From positions 186,001-250,000 of the forward strand of contig APJY01000002.1 in NCBI GenBank assembly GCA_000389735.1: 64,000 nucleotides of DNA. Direction: 5' to 3'. Made by a program: the position numbers and the translations under genes. Each line of letters opens with the position of its first letter. Positions within the stretch are counted from its first letter, which is position 1. Source of the stretch: Sulfolobales archaeon Acd1 (GTDB lineage Archaea; Thermoproteota; Thermoprotei_A; Sulfolobales; Sulfolobaceae). Of the stretch, positions 55,508-63,703 are shown piece by piece. The notes under the pieces were generated by a model. That model did not search any database, was not told where the DNA came from, and saw only the letters and a program-made list of their open reading frames with translations.

Positions 55508-56486
55508 TTATCCTTCCCTCGTGGGACTCGTTGATTGCGTCGTTGATCTCCTCCAGCTTGAAGGGCACCGGCAGGGTCTTGAGCCAGCCCTCTCTGTAAA
55601 CTCTGTAAACCTCCGCGAGGTCCTGGAAGCTACCGTAGAGTATTCCCCTTATTTTGAGCCCGCGCAGGACGAGGAGCTGCTCGGGGTAGTGGACGTAGCC
55701 GCCGAACTCCCCCACCACCCTTAGCTCTCCCTCGTTCCGTAACAACCATAAAGCGTCCTTTAGGCTGTAGTCAGCTCCCACGAAGTCTAGCACGTAATCG
55801 AACCTCCTCCTCGACGACTTCTCCGACGCTTTCTCCACGTAGTTCCTCCTCTTGGCCTGTATCACCTCATCGCTCCCGAGCTTCGACGCTACTTCGAGCT
55901 TGGGTACACTGGACCCCACCACGCTGACGAACGCCCCTCTCCTCTTTAGTATCTGTAAAGCGTAAAGCGCGACGGTTCCTGTGCCTATGATCAGGACCTC
56001 ATCGCTAGGGCCTATTCCTTCGGTAGCGTTATAGGCGGTGATTCCCGCGTCGGCTAACGGGGCTAGCTCGATCGGGTTACCCTCGACGGGAAGGAGATAC
56101 CTGAAGTCGGGTACCTTCACGTACTCCGCGAACCCCCCATCGTAATGGTAACCTATCACCCTGACCCTCTCGCAGAACTGGTACTTCCCAGCTTTACAGT
56201 ACTTGCACTGGCCGCAGCCTATGGAAGAGTAGACTAGGACCTTCTGTCCTTTCCTCAGTCCCCCCACGTCGTGGGTCAGTTCTCCAACGATTTCGTGGCC
56301 CAGTATCCTGGGTGTTTCAACGATTATGTCGCCCTCCCATTCTCCAGCCACTAAGTGAACGTCGCCGTGGCATAAGCCCGTCGCGAGTACCTTAAGAATA
56401 GCCTCCCTCTCGCTCTCCCGCCTGGGGAAAGGTACTTCCTCAATGGAAAGCGGGTGGCCTACCTCCCTGAATACGGCTGCCTTCAA
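55482..56486 (-). CDS. Zinc-dependent alcohol dehydrogenase (MDR family)
   Basis: A 334-residue medium-chain dehydrogenase. Catalytic zinc ligands GLCHGDVHLVAGEWEG and GHEIVGEL, the four-cysteine structural zinc site CGQCKYCKAGKYQFCE, and the Rossmann loop IIGTGTVALYALQI are present. Substrate and NAD/NADP choice are not determined; Sulfolobales have many paralogues for alcohols and aldehydes. It lies 6 bases behind rtcA in the same operon. Confidence 0.92.
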   Translation of the reverse strand: MKAAVFREVGHPLSIEEVPFPRRESEREAILKVLATGLCHGDVHLVAGEWEGDIIVETPRILGHEIVGELTHDVGGLRKGQKVLVYSSIGCGQCKYCKAGKYQFCERVRVIGYHYDGGFAEYVKVPDFRYLLPVEGNPIELAPLADAGITAYNATEGIGPSDEVLIIGTGTVALYALQILKRRGAFVSVVGSSVPKLEVASKLGSDEVIQAKRRNYVEKASEKSSRRRFDYVLDFVGADYSLKDALWLLRNEGELRVVGEFGGYVHYPEQLLVLRGLKIRGILYGSFQDLAEVYRVYREGWLKTLPVPFKLEEINDAINESHEGRIIGRPVIVP

Positions 56487-56492
56487 CCCCTC

Positions 56493-57512
56493 TCATCTCA
56501 CCTTAAACGTGAAAGGCTTCGATCCGCTTATCTCGTAATCGATGTTTAGGAACTTCCTTATCACTTCAGCGTTAGTCTTCGCGTGGCTGGTTAGCTCCGC
56601 TCCCGTGAAACTCCCTCTAGCTAAGGCAGCGTAGAGCATCAGCATGTCACTCATGTGCCTATCAACGGCGGCTCCGCTCTTCAAGTCCTCGAGAAGTGTC
56701 CTAGCCGCGCTCTCGCCCACAGTTTCCGCCCTCACTCCCCTTTCCCCTAACGAGTCCGCCCCCAAGACGCTGTTCTCTGTGACGGCGGCCAGTGCTATCC
56801 CGGAACCCTTACTCCTTTCGCCGCTCCTGACATCTGTGGATATGTTAATGGGAACGCCCAGCTCCTTCAGAAGGCTCTCGGCCGAAGTCTTCTGTCTCGT
56901 CGCGATGTGATCAGGAAGCGAGCTGACGTGGGAAATTCCCTCGATCCTCAGGACTTTTCCTCGGTTCATCAACTCGAACCTACTTAGCTCCCCTCTCACG
57001 TCGGAGATCCTAATCTCGCCGCCCCCTTCCGGATAATGACCTCTCCTTATCAATTCTACCTTCGCCTTCAGGCCTAACCTCTCTAGCAATGGAAGGAAGA
57101 CGAGCCTGACGTAGTCGATAGTCGGCGCCTTTGGGACGTCAGTGCCTCCGATTAATGTCAGGGAAATGTTCCGGTTAATCATCAGGGGTAGAACGGTCTG
57201 CAGAATTAGGGTGACGCTCCCAGCGGTTCCCACATCGAACCTATAATCAAGACGATCCACAATTCCTTTAGGCTCGAAGTAGAGTTCCTCGGAGCCCAGG
57301 AAATCCCCTTTGGTGACGGCTTTGGTCAGGGCTTTGACGACCTTCACGGCAGTCAAGTGTTGGTGCTGTAGGCCCGGCTTAGGTCTGTTCTTCCTGATGT
57401 TGAACATCCTAAACGGAGTACCGGTCAACGCAGAAAGCGTCAGTGACGTCCTGAGTATTTGACCCCCTCCTTCACCGAAAGAACCATCGATTTCTACTAT
57501 CAATGGTCCCAA
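56493..57512 (-). CDS. rtcA: RNA 3'-terminal phosphate cyclase
   Basis: A 339-residue enzyme that turns RNA 3'-phosphate ends into 2',3'-cyclic phosphate with ATP through an AMP-histidine intermediate. Start [20 protein letters not shown] is the family signature, then [13 protein letters not shown] and the catalytic histidine in the C-terminal [20 protein letters not shown]. The start abuts the glutamine synthetase stop. RNA repair role, fitting with archease in the window. Confidence 0.94.
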   Translation of the reverse strand: MGPLIVEIDGSFGEGGGQILRTSLTLSALTGTPFRMFNIRKNRPKPGLQHQHLTAVKVVKALTKAVTKGDFLGSEELYFEPKGIVDRLDYRFDVGTAGSVTLILQTVLPLMINRNISLTLIGGTDVPKAPTIDYVRLVFLPLLERLGLKAKVELIRRGHYPEGGGEIRISDVRGELSRFELMNRGKVLRIEGISHVSSLPDHIATRQKTSAESLLKELGVPINISTDVRSGERSKGSGIALAAVTENSVLGADSLGERGVRAETVGESAARTLLEDLKSGAAVDRHMSDMLMLYAALARGSFTGAELTSHAKTNAEVIRKFLNIDYEISGSKPFTFKVR

Positions 57513-58814
57513 TCACCAGCCGGCCTTAAGGTAAGTCCTTATTTCCCACTCGCTCACGTAATTAGTGTAGGCGTCCAGTTCCCTCTTTTTGAGTTTAATA
57601 TATGCGTCAACGAGCGCGTTGCCTAAGCTCCTGACTATCACGGAGTCCTGCTTCAAAGCGTTTATCGCCTCCTCAAGGGTCTCGGGCAGATAAGTCACGT
57701 CCTTCTCTATTTCTATGTCCATGTTGTTCTCAATCCCGTCTATAGCCGACGCCACAACTGACGCCAGGAAGAGGTATGGATTGGCCAAAGGATCCGCGAG
57801 CCTAAACTCGAACAGACCGCTTTCCTTAAAGGGCGACGTAAGCCTTATTACGAAATGCCTTTCGTGACCGACTCCTCCCCTGTTGGGGACTACCTTCTCC
57901 TTGAACCTCCTGTATGAATTGACCGTCGGTGCAGCGAACGCCATTATGGCATGGAGGTGGTGAACTATCCCGGCTAGGATGTTATAACCTATCTGGGACA
58001 GTGAGTGCCCCTTAGGATCCGTTGGGTCTAGCATGACCGAGTCCTTTCCCCTATGGAAGCTTAGATAGACATCCATGGACGAGCTGACCTGCTCCGAGAA
58101 GGGCTTGGGCATGAAAGTGGCCAACATTCCGTAGGAGCGGGCCAGATCTCTGATCACTTCCCTTGAAGAGATAAGCTGGTCGGCCGACTCGATCGGGGAA
58201 GACAAAGAGAATTTAAGCTCATACTGACCTGGACCGTAATGCTTGTTAATGCTGGAAACCTTAACGTCCAACAACTCTAGGTACTTGATCAAGTTCTTTA
58301 GGAACTCCTGTTGATCCCAAAGGCCTTCAGGTGAGAACGCCTTCGCGTCATCAGCAGGCCTTATCGTGCCGTCGCCCGCCTGTTTGACTAAATAGAACGT
58401 TGGTTCGAAGGCCGAATAGAGGCTCAAGTTACGCTCCTCAAGCTTCTTTAAAACATTGCGCAGGGCCGACCTAACGCAAAGCTCGTGCATCGCGCCCTCC
58501 AGCGTGGTTAAATAGCTCAACACTCTCGCCGTCCTTTCGAGGTAAGGGATTATCTTGAAGGTTGACAAATCGGGCACGGCTATCACGTCATAATAAGAGG
58601 AGAACAACGGCACATCCGCGTAGTCTAGAACCACTAAACCCTCCGCGAACTCCACGCCCTTCCCGTTGAGGACTTCCTCGAACTCCGCTCTCCTCAACGA
58701 TTTCCCTCTAGTGTTACCCAGTAAGTCAACGAACTCCACTCTCACGTAATCGACTTTTCCGGTTTTCAGAGTCTCGAAGATGTCCTCGCGTGACACGATC
58801 TCTTTTGAGCTCAA
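57513..58814 (-). CDS. Glutamine synthetase-family protein with altered active site
   Basis: A 433-residue GS-fold protein. The N-terminal grasp domain has YVRVEFVDLLGNTRGKSLRR and the C-terminal part keeps FEFRLADPLANPYLFLASVV. Key positions differ from true GS: the E-x-E metal motif reads EPT, the ExAPGQxE motif begins with H (HYGPGQYE), the GSGMHxH motif reads SSSMDVYLSF, and NRSAxxR is not conserved. It probably ligates another amine or is not a ligase. It overlaps the Trm5-like start by 4 bases. Confidence 0.85.
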   Translation of the reverse strand: MSSKEIVSREDIFETLKTGKVDYVRVEFVDLLGNTRGKSLRRAEFEEVLNGKGVEFAEGLVVLDYADVPLFSSYYDVIAVPDLSTFKIIPYLERTARVLSYLTTLEGAMHELCVRSALRNVLKKLEERNLSLYSAFEPTFYLVKQAGDGTIRPADDAKAFSPEGLWDQQEFLKNLIKYLELLDVKVSSINKHYGPGQYELKFSLSSPIESADQLISSREVIRDLARSYGMLATFMPKPFSEQVSSSMDVYLSFHRGKDSVMLDPTDPKGHSLSQIGYNILAGIVHHLHAIMAFAAPTVNSYRRFKEKVVPNRGGVGHERHFVIRLTSPFKESGLFEFRLADPLANPYLFLASVVASAIDGIENNMDIEIEKDVTYLPETLEEAINALKQDSVIVRSLGNALVDAYIKLKKRELDAYTNYVSEWEIRTYLKAGW

Positions 58815-59587
58815 TCCGCTTTTATATCCACTATCACGTGGTAAACGCCAGGCTTATAACTCCTAACTACCCTCACGAAAAAGGCTCCTCTGTACTTACT
58901 CATCGCCACCTTCACGGGATCCTCCCCTTTCTTGACCTCCACCTGTGCGAAGAGGTGCAGAGTACCTCCGGGCTTCAGCCTCCTTATTGCTATCTCGTAA
59001 GCCTTATCGGCGAGCTCCGGCAAAGGGGCGAAGATCCTGTCGGCCTCAGGTAGCTCGTTAATGACCTCGAACGCGTCCCTCCACATCGGGATAACGCAAT
59101 AGGCTCTGTTGAGATCAACATTAACTAAATTGTAATAATAAGCGAAAGGGTTTATGTCAATTGAGTAAACTACCCTCGGGTTCCCTCGCTTACAACTCAT
59201 TATCGAGAGCGGGCCGAAGCCCGCGAACATGTTTATCACGACTTCTCCCTCTCTCACGAGCCTCGAGAGCCTGTCGTGTTCGAACATCAGCTTCTGGGAG
59301 AAGAAGACCTTGGTGAAGTCCAAGACGAACTCGAACCCGTGCTCCTTATAGATCACCTCGCTCACCCGTTCCCCAGCTAAATGAACGTACTTCCCGACTC
59401 TGGACACCTCGTCGACCCCTCTGTATCTACCCCAAACGGAACGTAGCCTAAGGGTTCTAAGCAAGTCCTCAGCGAACGGTCTGAGCTCCTCTGGAGTCCT
59501 ATCGAAGGGGATCCCGATTATAGCAACGTCACTCAAGATCTCTATTCGTTGCCACGTTCCGTACTTTCTGGCCAGCTCTCTTGTCAA
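58811..59587 (-). CDS. Trm5/Taw-like tRNA-Phe position-37 methyltransferase family protein
   Basis: A 258-residue SAM enzyme of the Trm5 family. VLDFTKVFFSQKLMFEHDRL and EVVINMFAGFGPLSIMSCKR (motif I) with SIDINPFAYYYNLVN are diagnostic. The catalytic N-x-P-x-x-A motif appears as APLPELADKA, lacking the Asn, so it may be a paralogue such as Taw2 (aminocarboxypropyl transfer in wyosine synthesis) rather than an m1G37 methylase. It overlaps the amidohydrolase gene by 59 bases and GS by 4. Confidence 0.83.
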   Translation of the reverse strand: MTRELARKYGTWQRIEILSDVAIIGIPFDRTPEELRPFAEDLLRTLRLRSVWGRYRGVDEVSRVGKYVHLAGERVSEVIYKEHGFEFVLDFTKVFFSQKLMFEHDRLSRLVREGEVVINMFAGFGPLSIMSCKRGNPRVVYSIDINPFAYYYNLVNVDLNRAYCVIPMWRDAFEVINELPEADRIFAPLPELADKAYEIAIRRLKPGGTLHLFAQVEVKKGEDPVKVAMSKYRGAFFVRVVRSYKPGVYHVIVDIKAD

Positions 59588-60698
59588 CTTCTTGCACCCT
59601 TCCTGTCGCCTCCTCCACTTGGGCTATTCCCACGTTAAGCGGTACCCCTCCGTCGACGACCGGCTCTCCCTTAACTACGAGGGTTTCCAAACTACACCCG
59701 GAGAACACGAGGGACTCGTAAGGGGACGCGAGTTCGAAGGGGTAGCTAGGAGGTTCCCTGAACTCGAAGACGGCGACGTCCGCCTCAGCCCCGCTCTCGA
59801 AAGTCCCGCAGTCGAGCTGGAGCGCTTCACAACCGTTTACGGTCGACGCCTTGAAGGCCTCGTCGGGTTTCAGCATTAGCCTCAGGACGGCTACGCTCAT
59901 CTCGTGTCTAATGTCATATTTCGGCGTCAAGTCCAGGCTGATGGCCGGGTCGTATTGGCTCAACGGGAACTTAGAGACCTCGAAGGACGGCGTGAAGGCC
60001 ACGTGAATCCCGTACTTCTTGATTAAAGAGGCGTCGCTCCTAGTCCCTCCTCCGAGGGCCAGTATAGGCACCTCCCTGATGTAGCCTTTAGTCTCGAGCT
60101 CGTGAAGGGGCACGGTTCTGTCCACTACCAATAACGTCTTGGCCTCCCTTGCTACGGCGAAGACCTCGTCGAGCTCCTCATCGGTGCAGAGCTTCAGCAT
60201 GACGTCCCTTCTCCCCTTCGCGGACCACCTCTGGAAGAGGACGTTGAACTCGTTCTTCCAGTCGGATCTGGACTCGGGACAACCGACCCCCACGGCGATG
60301 TACGGCCTGAGGCCCACCTCCTGAACAGCCCTGGCGACGGTATCCGGATAGGGATCGCTGAAGACAACCGAGCTCACTCCGGTCCTCGCCAGATGGTAGG
60401 AAGCGAGCAACGCGAAGTAGTAGGCGTCGTTGCTCGTCATAACGGAGTAGAGCTCAGTGGCGTTCTTCAAGCCGTTGAACACCGAGAACCTGAAGGGGTA
60501 AAGGGTCAGGAAGGTGTGGACCGATACGAAGGAAGGAGTCGCTACCCTTCCGGATCCGCCCAACTCCAGCTCCACGTCCTCGACTTCCTCATTCCTTCTC
60601 ACGACCCCTTTCAGTTTCCCGGAATCGATTACGAGCTTCGAGTCCCTGATTACTCCTCGGACGCTTACAAGAGCGTCAGCGGCTATTGTCAGTCTCAT
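59529..60698 (-). CDS. Amidohydrolase-fold protein lacking metal-binding histidines
   Basis: A 389-residue protein with the outline of the ATZ/TRZ-type amidohydrolases: VATPSFVSVHTFLTLYPF where HxH is expected (here H-T-F), IHVAFTPSFEVSKFPLS for the usual VahnPxSN, and the ending FKASTVNGCEALQLDCGTFE then GAEADVAVFEF. The second and third histidine sites are also missing (VVDRTVPLHE; LALGGGTRS). It is thus probably not a standard metal hydrolase. First gene of the minus-strand operon. Confidence 0.8.
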   Translation of the reverse strand: MRLTIAADALVSVRGVIRDSKLVIDSGKLKGVVRRNEEVEDVELELGGSGRVATPSFVSVHTFLTLYPFRFSVFNGLKNATELYSVMTSNDAYYFALLASYHLARTGVSSVVFSDPYPDTVARAVQEVGLRPYIAVGVGCPESRSDWKNEFNVLFQRWSAKGRRDVMLKLCTDEELDEVFAVAREAKTLLVVDRTVPLHELETKGYIREVPILALGGGTRSDASLIKKYGIHVAFTPSFEVSKFPLSQYDPAISLDLTPKYDIRHEMSVAVLRLMLKPDEAFKASTVNGCEALQLDCGTFESGAEADVAVFEFREPPSYPFELASPYESLVFSGCSLETLVVKGEPVVDGGVPLNVGIAQVEEATGRVQEVDKRAGQKVRNVATNRDLE

Positions 60699-60726
60699 TA
60701 AGCCTTACTTCCAGGCTCCAGTAATA

Positions 60727-61060
60727 TGCTCGATGGATCTAAGCCCAATCCTCTGAGAAACGTCATGGTTTCCGGTTTTGGGAAGCATGTTCGGTTCCTG
60801 GCGATAAGTCCACAGCCGTGCTGACCTCAGCTGACGCGACCTCGTTAATAGTTGAGGGCTTAGGGCTTAGCATACGATGGTGAAAGATCCTTTGACTTAT
60901 CGCAGGGAACTTAACGAGTGTTCTGTAAAGCTTGTTTCGTTTCTGGCAGAAAGTCGGACTGAACGACACTGTGAAGTTCAAGAAATACAAGCCAAGGAGA
61001 GGACTTCGCGTCCTGAAATCAATGGCGGCTAAGTTCACGAGATAATGGGCGTCAAACGCC
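60727..61060 (+). other. Decayed sequence with short broken reading frames
   Basis: The 808-base interval 60699-61506 holds no intact gene. In this part, protein-like stretches appear on the plus strand in different frames: DKSTAVLTSADATSLIVEGL near 60802-60880, then a stop-ended FWQKVGLNDTVKFKKYKPRR followed by GLRVLKSMAAKFTR near 60948-61050. Stops and frame changes separate them. It could be the remnant of a transposase or other mobile gene; no terminal repeats were found, so the origin is open. A 104-codon open frame on the minus strand (61077-60763) has no recognisable features. Confidence 0.4.
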
Positions 61061-61141
61061 AAAAGACGATCTGGCATGAGACTTTCGCCCTTGTTTGATG
61101 CGTTTTTTAGGTGACAATCATATCAAGTTTCGATTAACGGA

Positions 61142-61400
61142 ATGAAGAGTCTCGAGCTAGACTTGCTCAGTATGAAGTCACAGTGCGGTGCCGGAGGCAC
61201 CACTGCCTTCACCATCCTCAGTAACGTCTGGTACAGCCTGGACGAAGAGGCTGAAGTCAAGGTTAAGGCGTCCAAGGGGTTTCAGCAGGAGAACGTCGAT
61301 CTCTTCGTGATGGCCTTTGTCCGACAGAGGGGTAAAAGTGCTTTCCAAAAAGGAGACCCAGGACGTGGTTGAGTACGTCATCTACTTACCTAAACGGTAA
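61142..61400 (+). pseudogene. TusA-like small sulfur-carrier-fold protein, frameshifted
   Basis: The first frame gives MKSLELDLLSMKSQCGAGGT and then helical and strand pieces ending at FVMAFVRQR. After a G4 run (61329-61332) the sense continues one frame on as VKVLSKKETQDVVEYVIYLP to a stop at 61398-61400. Joined, about 85 residues with strand-helix-strand-helix-strand-strand order like TusA/SirA, but lacking the C-P-x-P motif. One extra base explains the break. TusA-like proteins pass sulfur in sulfur-oxidising Sulfolobales; here the identity is inferred from fold order only. Confidence 0.5.
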
Positions 61401-61459
61401 CCCTCGCTTAGATCGCGGCGCTTGATAAGCATTACCGACTCGCAAGGACGTTTTTCAAG

Positions 61460-61467
61460 AATATATA
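61460..61467 (+). promoter_or_regulatory. TATA box for the membrane protein/SumT unit
   Basis: AATATATA followed by a C-rich stretch. Predicted start near 61488; the ribosome binding site GGTGAT lies at 61496-61501. Confidence 0.55.
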
Positions 61468-61506
61468 CCCCGAACCCGATTCTTATTTCAAGGAAGGTGA
61501 TTTTAT

Positions 61507-62106
61507 TTGAAAATGGTCACGATATACACCGTTTATTCCGTCCTAGTTCCGCTGTTCCTCGCGTTCTCCTTGTGGACTTACCTGACGGGTGACGAGATAC
61601 TCCATATAATGTCTTACCAGGGTCCTATCGTGGCGGGCGGCATGTTGGGATGGATGGCCATAATGAGGTCAAACAAAGATAGAGTCTACGCGCCCTCGGT
61701 AACGGAAGAGCTTCTCCCCATCATGGGCTTGATCCTCAGGAAGTACGCTCCGTTCATCATAGCCATGGGCTCTGTCTTCATGTCGGTTTGGCTCTTGCCT
61801 CAATACTACGTTCTCGAAATCAAGGATCCCACGTATTTCGTCGTCTCCTTCATCGCCGAGCTTTTCGGGGGCTTCCTAGTTGGTGTAGCTATACCTAGCC
61901 TAAAGTTTATAGAAAAAGTGATATTATACTCTATAGGAATAGGCATGGATCTTTTCTACGTCTATTTGGTGTACTTATCCGCCGCAATCTTTAACTTGTC
62001 CTCGTCCGAAGTCTTGAACTACGCACTAGCGATAGTCTTCCTGGTCAAGTTCCCTGAGGGAGTCGCCTTAGCCTTATACATAGCGAAAAGGGTAAACATG
62101 ATATGA
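61507..62106 (+). CDS. Multi-pass membrane protein of unknown function
   Basis: A 199-residue protein with about five or six hydrophobic helices, for example VYSVLVPLFLAFSLWTYL, PFIIAMGSVFMSVWLLPQYY, FIAELFGGFLVGVAIPSL and ILYSIGIGMDLFYVYLVYLS. No family is recognised. TTG 61507 is 5 bases from the GGTGAT ribosome binding site; ATG 61513 is an alternative. Its stop overlaps the SumT gene by 4 bases, so it may serve the cobalamin/siroheme pathway, for example in metal uptake (weak inference). Confidence 0.75.
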   Translation: MKMVTIYTVYSVLVPLFLAFSLWTYLTGDEILHIMSYQGPIVAGGMLGWMAIMRSNKDRVYAPSVTEELLPIMGLILRKYAPFIIAMGSVFMSVWLLPQYYVLEIKDPTYFVVSFIAELFGGFLVGVAIPSLKFIEKVILYSIGIGMDLFYVYLVYLSAAIFNLSSSEVLNYALAIVFLVKFPEGVALALYIAKRVNMI

Positions 62107-62819
62107 AAGGGAAGGTAGTTTTAGTTGGGGCAGGGCCCGGTGACCCCGAGCTAATAACGGTCAAAGGCCTCAAAGCCCTCAGGCAGGCTGACGTGGTGGT
62201 TTACGACAGGCTCGTTTCTCCGAGCCTACTGAACGAGTGCAAGCCGGGATGCGAGAGGATATACGTGGGCAAGGGTTACGGGGAGGCTGAGATTCAGGAA
62301 GAGATCAACGAGTTACTAGTGAGAAAAGCCCGGGAGGGAAAAACGGTCGTCAGGCTGAAGGGTGGGGATCCGTACGTCTTCGGGCGCGGGGAGGAGGAGT
62401 GCATTTACGTTATGGAGATGGGGATCGACTGCGAGGTGATCCCGGGGGTATCTAGCGTGACCTCAGGCCCTTTGCTGGCCGGAATCCCTCTGGCAGGTCG
62501 GCTCTCCGAGCCCGCGTTTACGGCGTTCACCGCGACGAGGGCGGGAGGAGGGCTAATTGAACCGGAATACGTCCCCAGCAGGGGCAACATCGTCGTAGTG
62601 ATGGGGGCCTCTAAGTTAAAGGAAATGTCCGATATCCTACTGGCGAGAAGGAGCCCCGACGAGAAGGTCGCGGTAATCAGGAACGCCTCCCTTCCCGACA
62701 TGGAGGTCGTGGTCACTACCCTAGCCCAACTCCGTAACCTAGAGTCCGTGAAGCCTCCTGCACTTATAGTGGTAGGCAAGGCGGTCGACCTACGGGACAG
62801 GCTATGGAAAGTGAAGTGA
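62103..62819 (+). CDS. cobA: Uroporphyrinogen-III C-methyltransferase (SumT/CobA)
   Basis: A 238-residue enzyme adding two methyl groups to uroporphyrinogen III to give precorrin-2, the branch point to siroheme and cobalamin. Motifs: LVGAGPGDPELITVKGLKAL near the N-terminus, VVRLKGGDPYVFGRGEEE, and VIPGVSSVTSGPLLAGIPL. Length fits the stand-alone SumT form. ATG overlaps the preceding stop. No other cobalamin genes lie in the window. Confidence 0.95.
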   Translation: MKGKVVLVGAGPGDPELITVKGLKALRQADVVVYDRLVSPSLLNECKPGCERIYVGKGYGEAEIQEEINELLVRKAREGKTVVRLKGGDPYVFGRGEEECIYVMEMGIDCEVIPGVSSVTSGPLLAGIPLAGRLSEPAFTAFTATRAGGGLIEPEYVPSRGNIVVVMGASKLKEMSDILLARRSPDEKVAVIRNASLPDMEVVVTTLAQLRNLESVKPPALIVVGKAVDLRDRLWKVK

Positions 62820-62840
62820 AACGCTGAGCCTAAGCATAAG

Positions 62841-62849
62841 TAATAATAT
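62841..62849 (+). promoter_or_regulatory. TATA box for the molybdenum hydroxylase operon
   Basis: TAATAATAT centred about 25 bases before GTG 62870, fitting a leaderless message. Confidence 0.55.
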
Positions 62850-62869
62850 CCGGAATCGGAAAACGACTT

Positions 62870-63703
62870 GTGTACCCGCCCAAGTTCGGTTACGTTATCC
62901 CTGACACCATCGATGAAGCCGTCTCCTTCCTGAAGGAGCACGAGGACGCTAAACCGTTGGCAGGGGGTCACAGCCTCATACCTATGCTGAAGCTCAGGAT
63001 CATAAGGCCGTCATATTTGGTCGAGATCAGACGGTTGAAGGAGCTTCAGTACGTCAGAAAAGAGGGAGGATATTACCAGATAGGGGCACTGACCACTCAT
63101 TACGACGTAGTGAAGGCAGGCATACCTTTACTGAGCGATACCGCGGCGAGAATAGCGGACCCTCAAGTCAGGAACGTAGGAACAATAGGGGGTAGCGTGG
63201 CGCACTCAGACCCTGCGGCGGACTATCAGGCCGCTCTCATCGTGATGGACTCGTCCGTCGTCGTTTACGGACCTAAAGGGAGCAGGACGGTAAACTTCGC
63301 CGATTTCGTTAAGGACGTCTTCACTCCTGATCTGAAGCAAGGCGAACTAATCACGGAGATCAAGGTGAGGGACTTCAGCGGTTATAGGTGGGCTTACAAG
63401 AAGCTGGAGAGGAAGGCGGGGGACTTCGCGATCGTCGGCGTGGCTGTGTTAGCTAAAAAGGACGGGGACAAGGTGACCGACTTAAGGATCGGCCTAACTG
63501 CCGTCTCGAACAAGGGGGTTAGGGCAATGGAAGCGGAGAAGGTGTTAATCGATAGGACGCCGACCGAGGACTTAATCGAGAGGGCAGCGGAGACCGTCAT
63601 GAAGTCCATAGAGCCCCCAAGCGATTTAAGGGCAAGCTCCGAGTACAGGAAGAGGGCCGCTAAGGTGTTAACTAGGAGGGCTCTCACGGAGCTGTTGAGG
63701 TGA
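62870..63703 (+). CDS. cutM: FAD-binding medium subunit of a molybdenum hydroxylase (glyceraldehyde/CO dehydrogenase type)
   Basis: A 277-residue subunit that carries FAD in xanthine-oxidase-family enzymes. The N-terminus [23 protein letters not shown] motif [13 protein letters not shown] (residues about 31-43) and [18 protein letters not shown] are typical. In Sulfolobales the best-known relative is glyceraldehyde oxidoreductase of the branched Entner-Doudoroff path; CO dehydrogenase has the same subunits. The small subunit follows at once, so the large subunit should lie just outside the window. Confidence 0.92.
   Translation: MYPPKFGYVIPDTIDEAVSFLKEHEDAKPLAGGHSLIPMLKLRIIRPSYLVEIRRLKELQYVRKEGGYYQIGALTTHYDVVKAGIPLLSDTAARIADPQVRNVGTIGGSVAHSDPAADYQAALIVMDSSVVVYGPKGSRTVNFADFVKDVFTPDLKQGELITEIKVRDFSGYRWAYKKLERKAGDFAIVGVAVLAKKDGDKVTDLRIGLTAVSNKGVRAMEAEKVLIDRTPTEDLIERAAETVMKSIEPPSDLRASSEYRKRAAKVLTRRALTELLR

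Noticed and set aside
60763-61077. 104-codon minus-strand open frame as a gene
   Set aside because: No start signal, promoter or recognisable protein features, and it lies over fragments that look protein-like on the plus strand.
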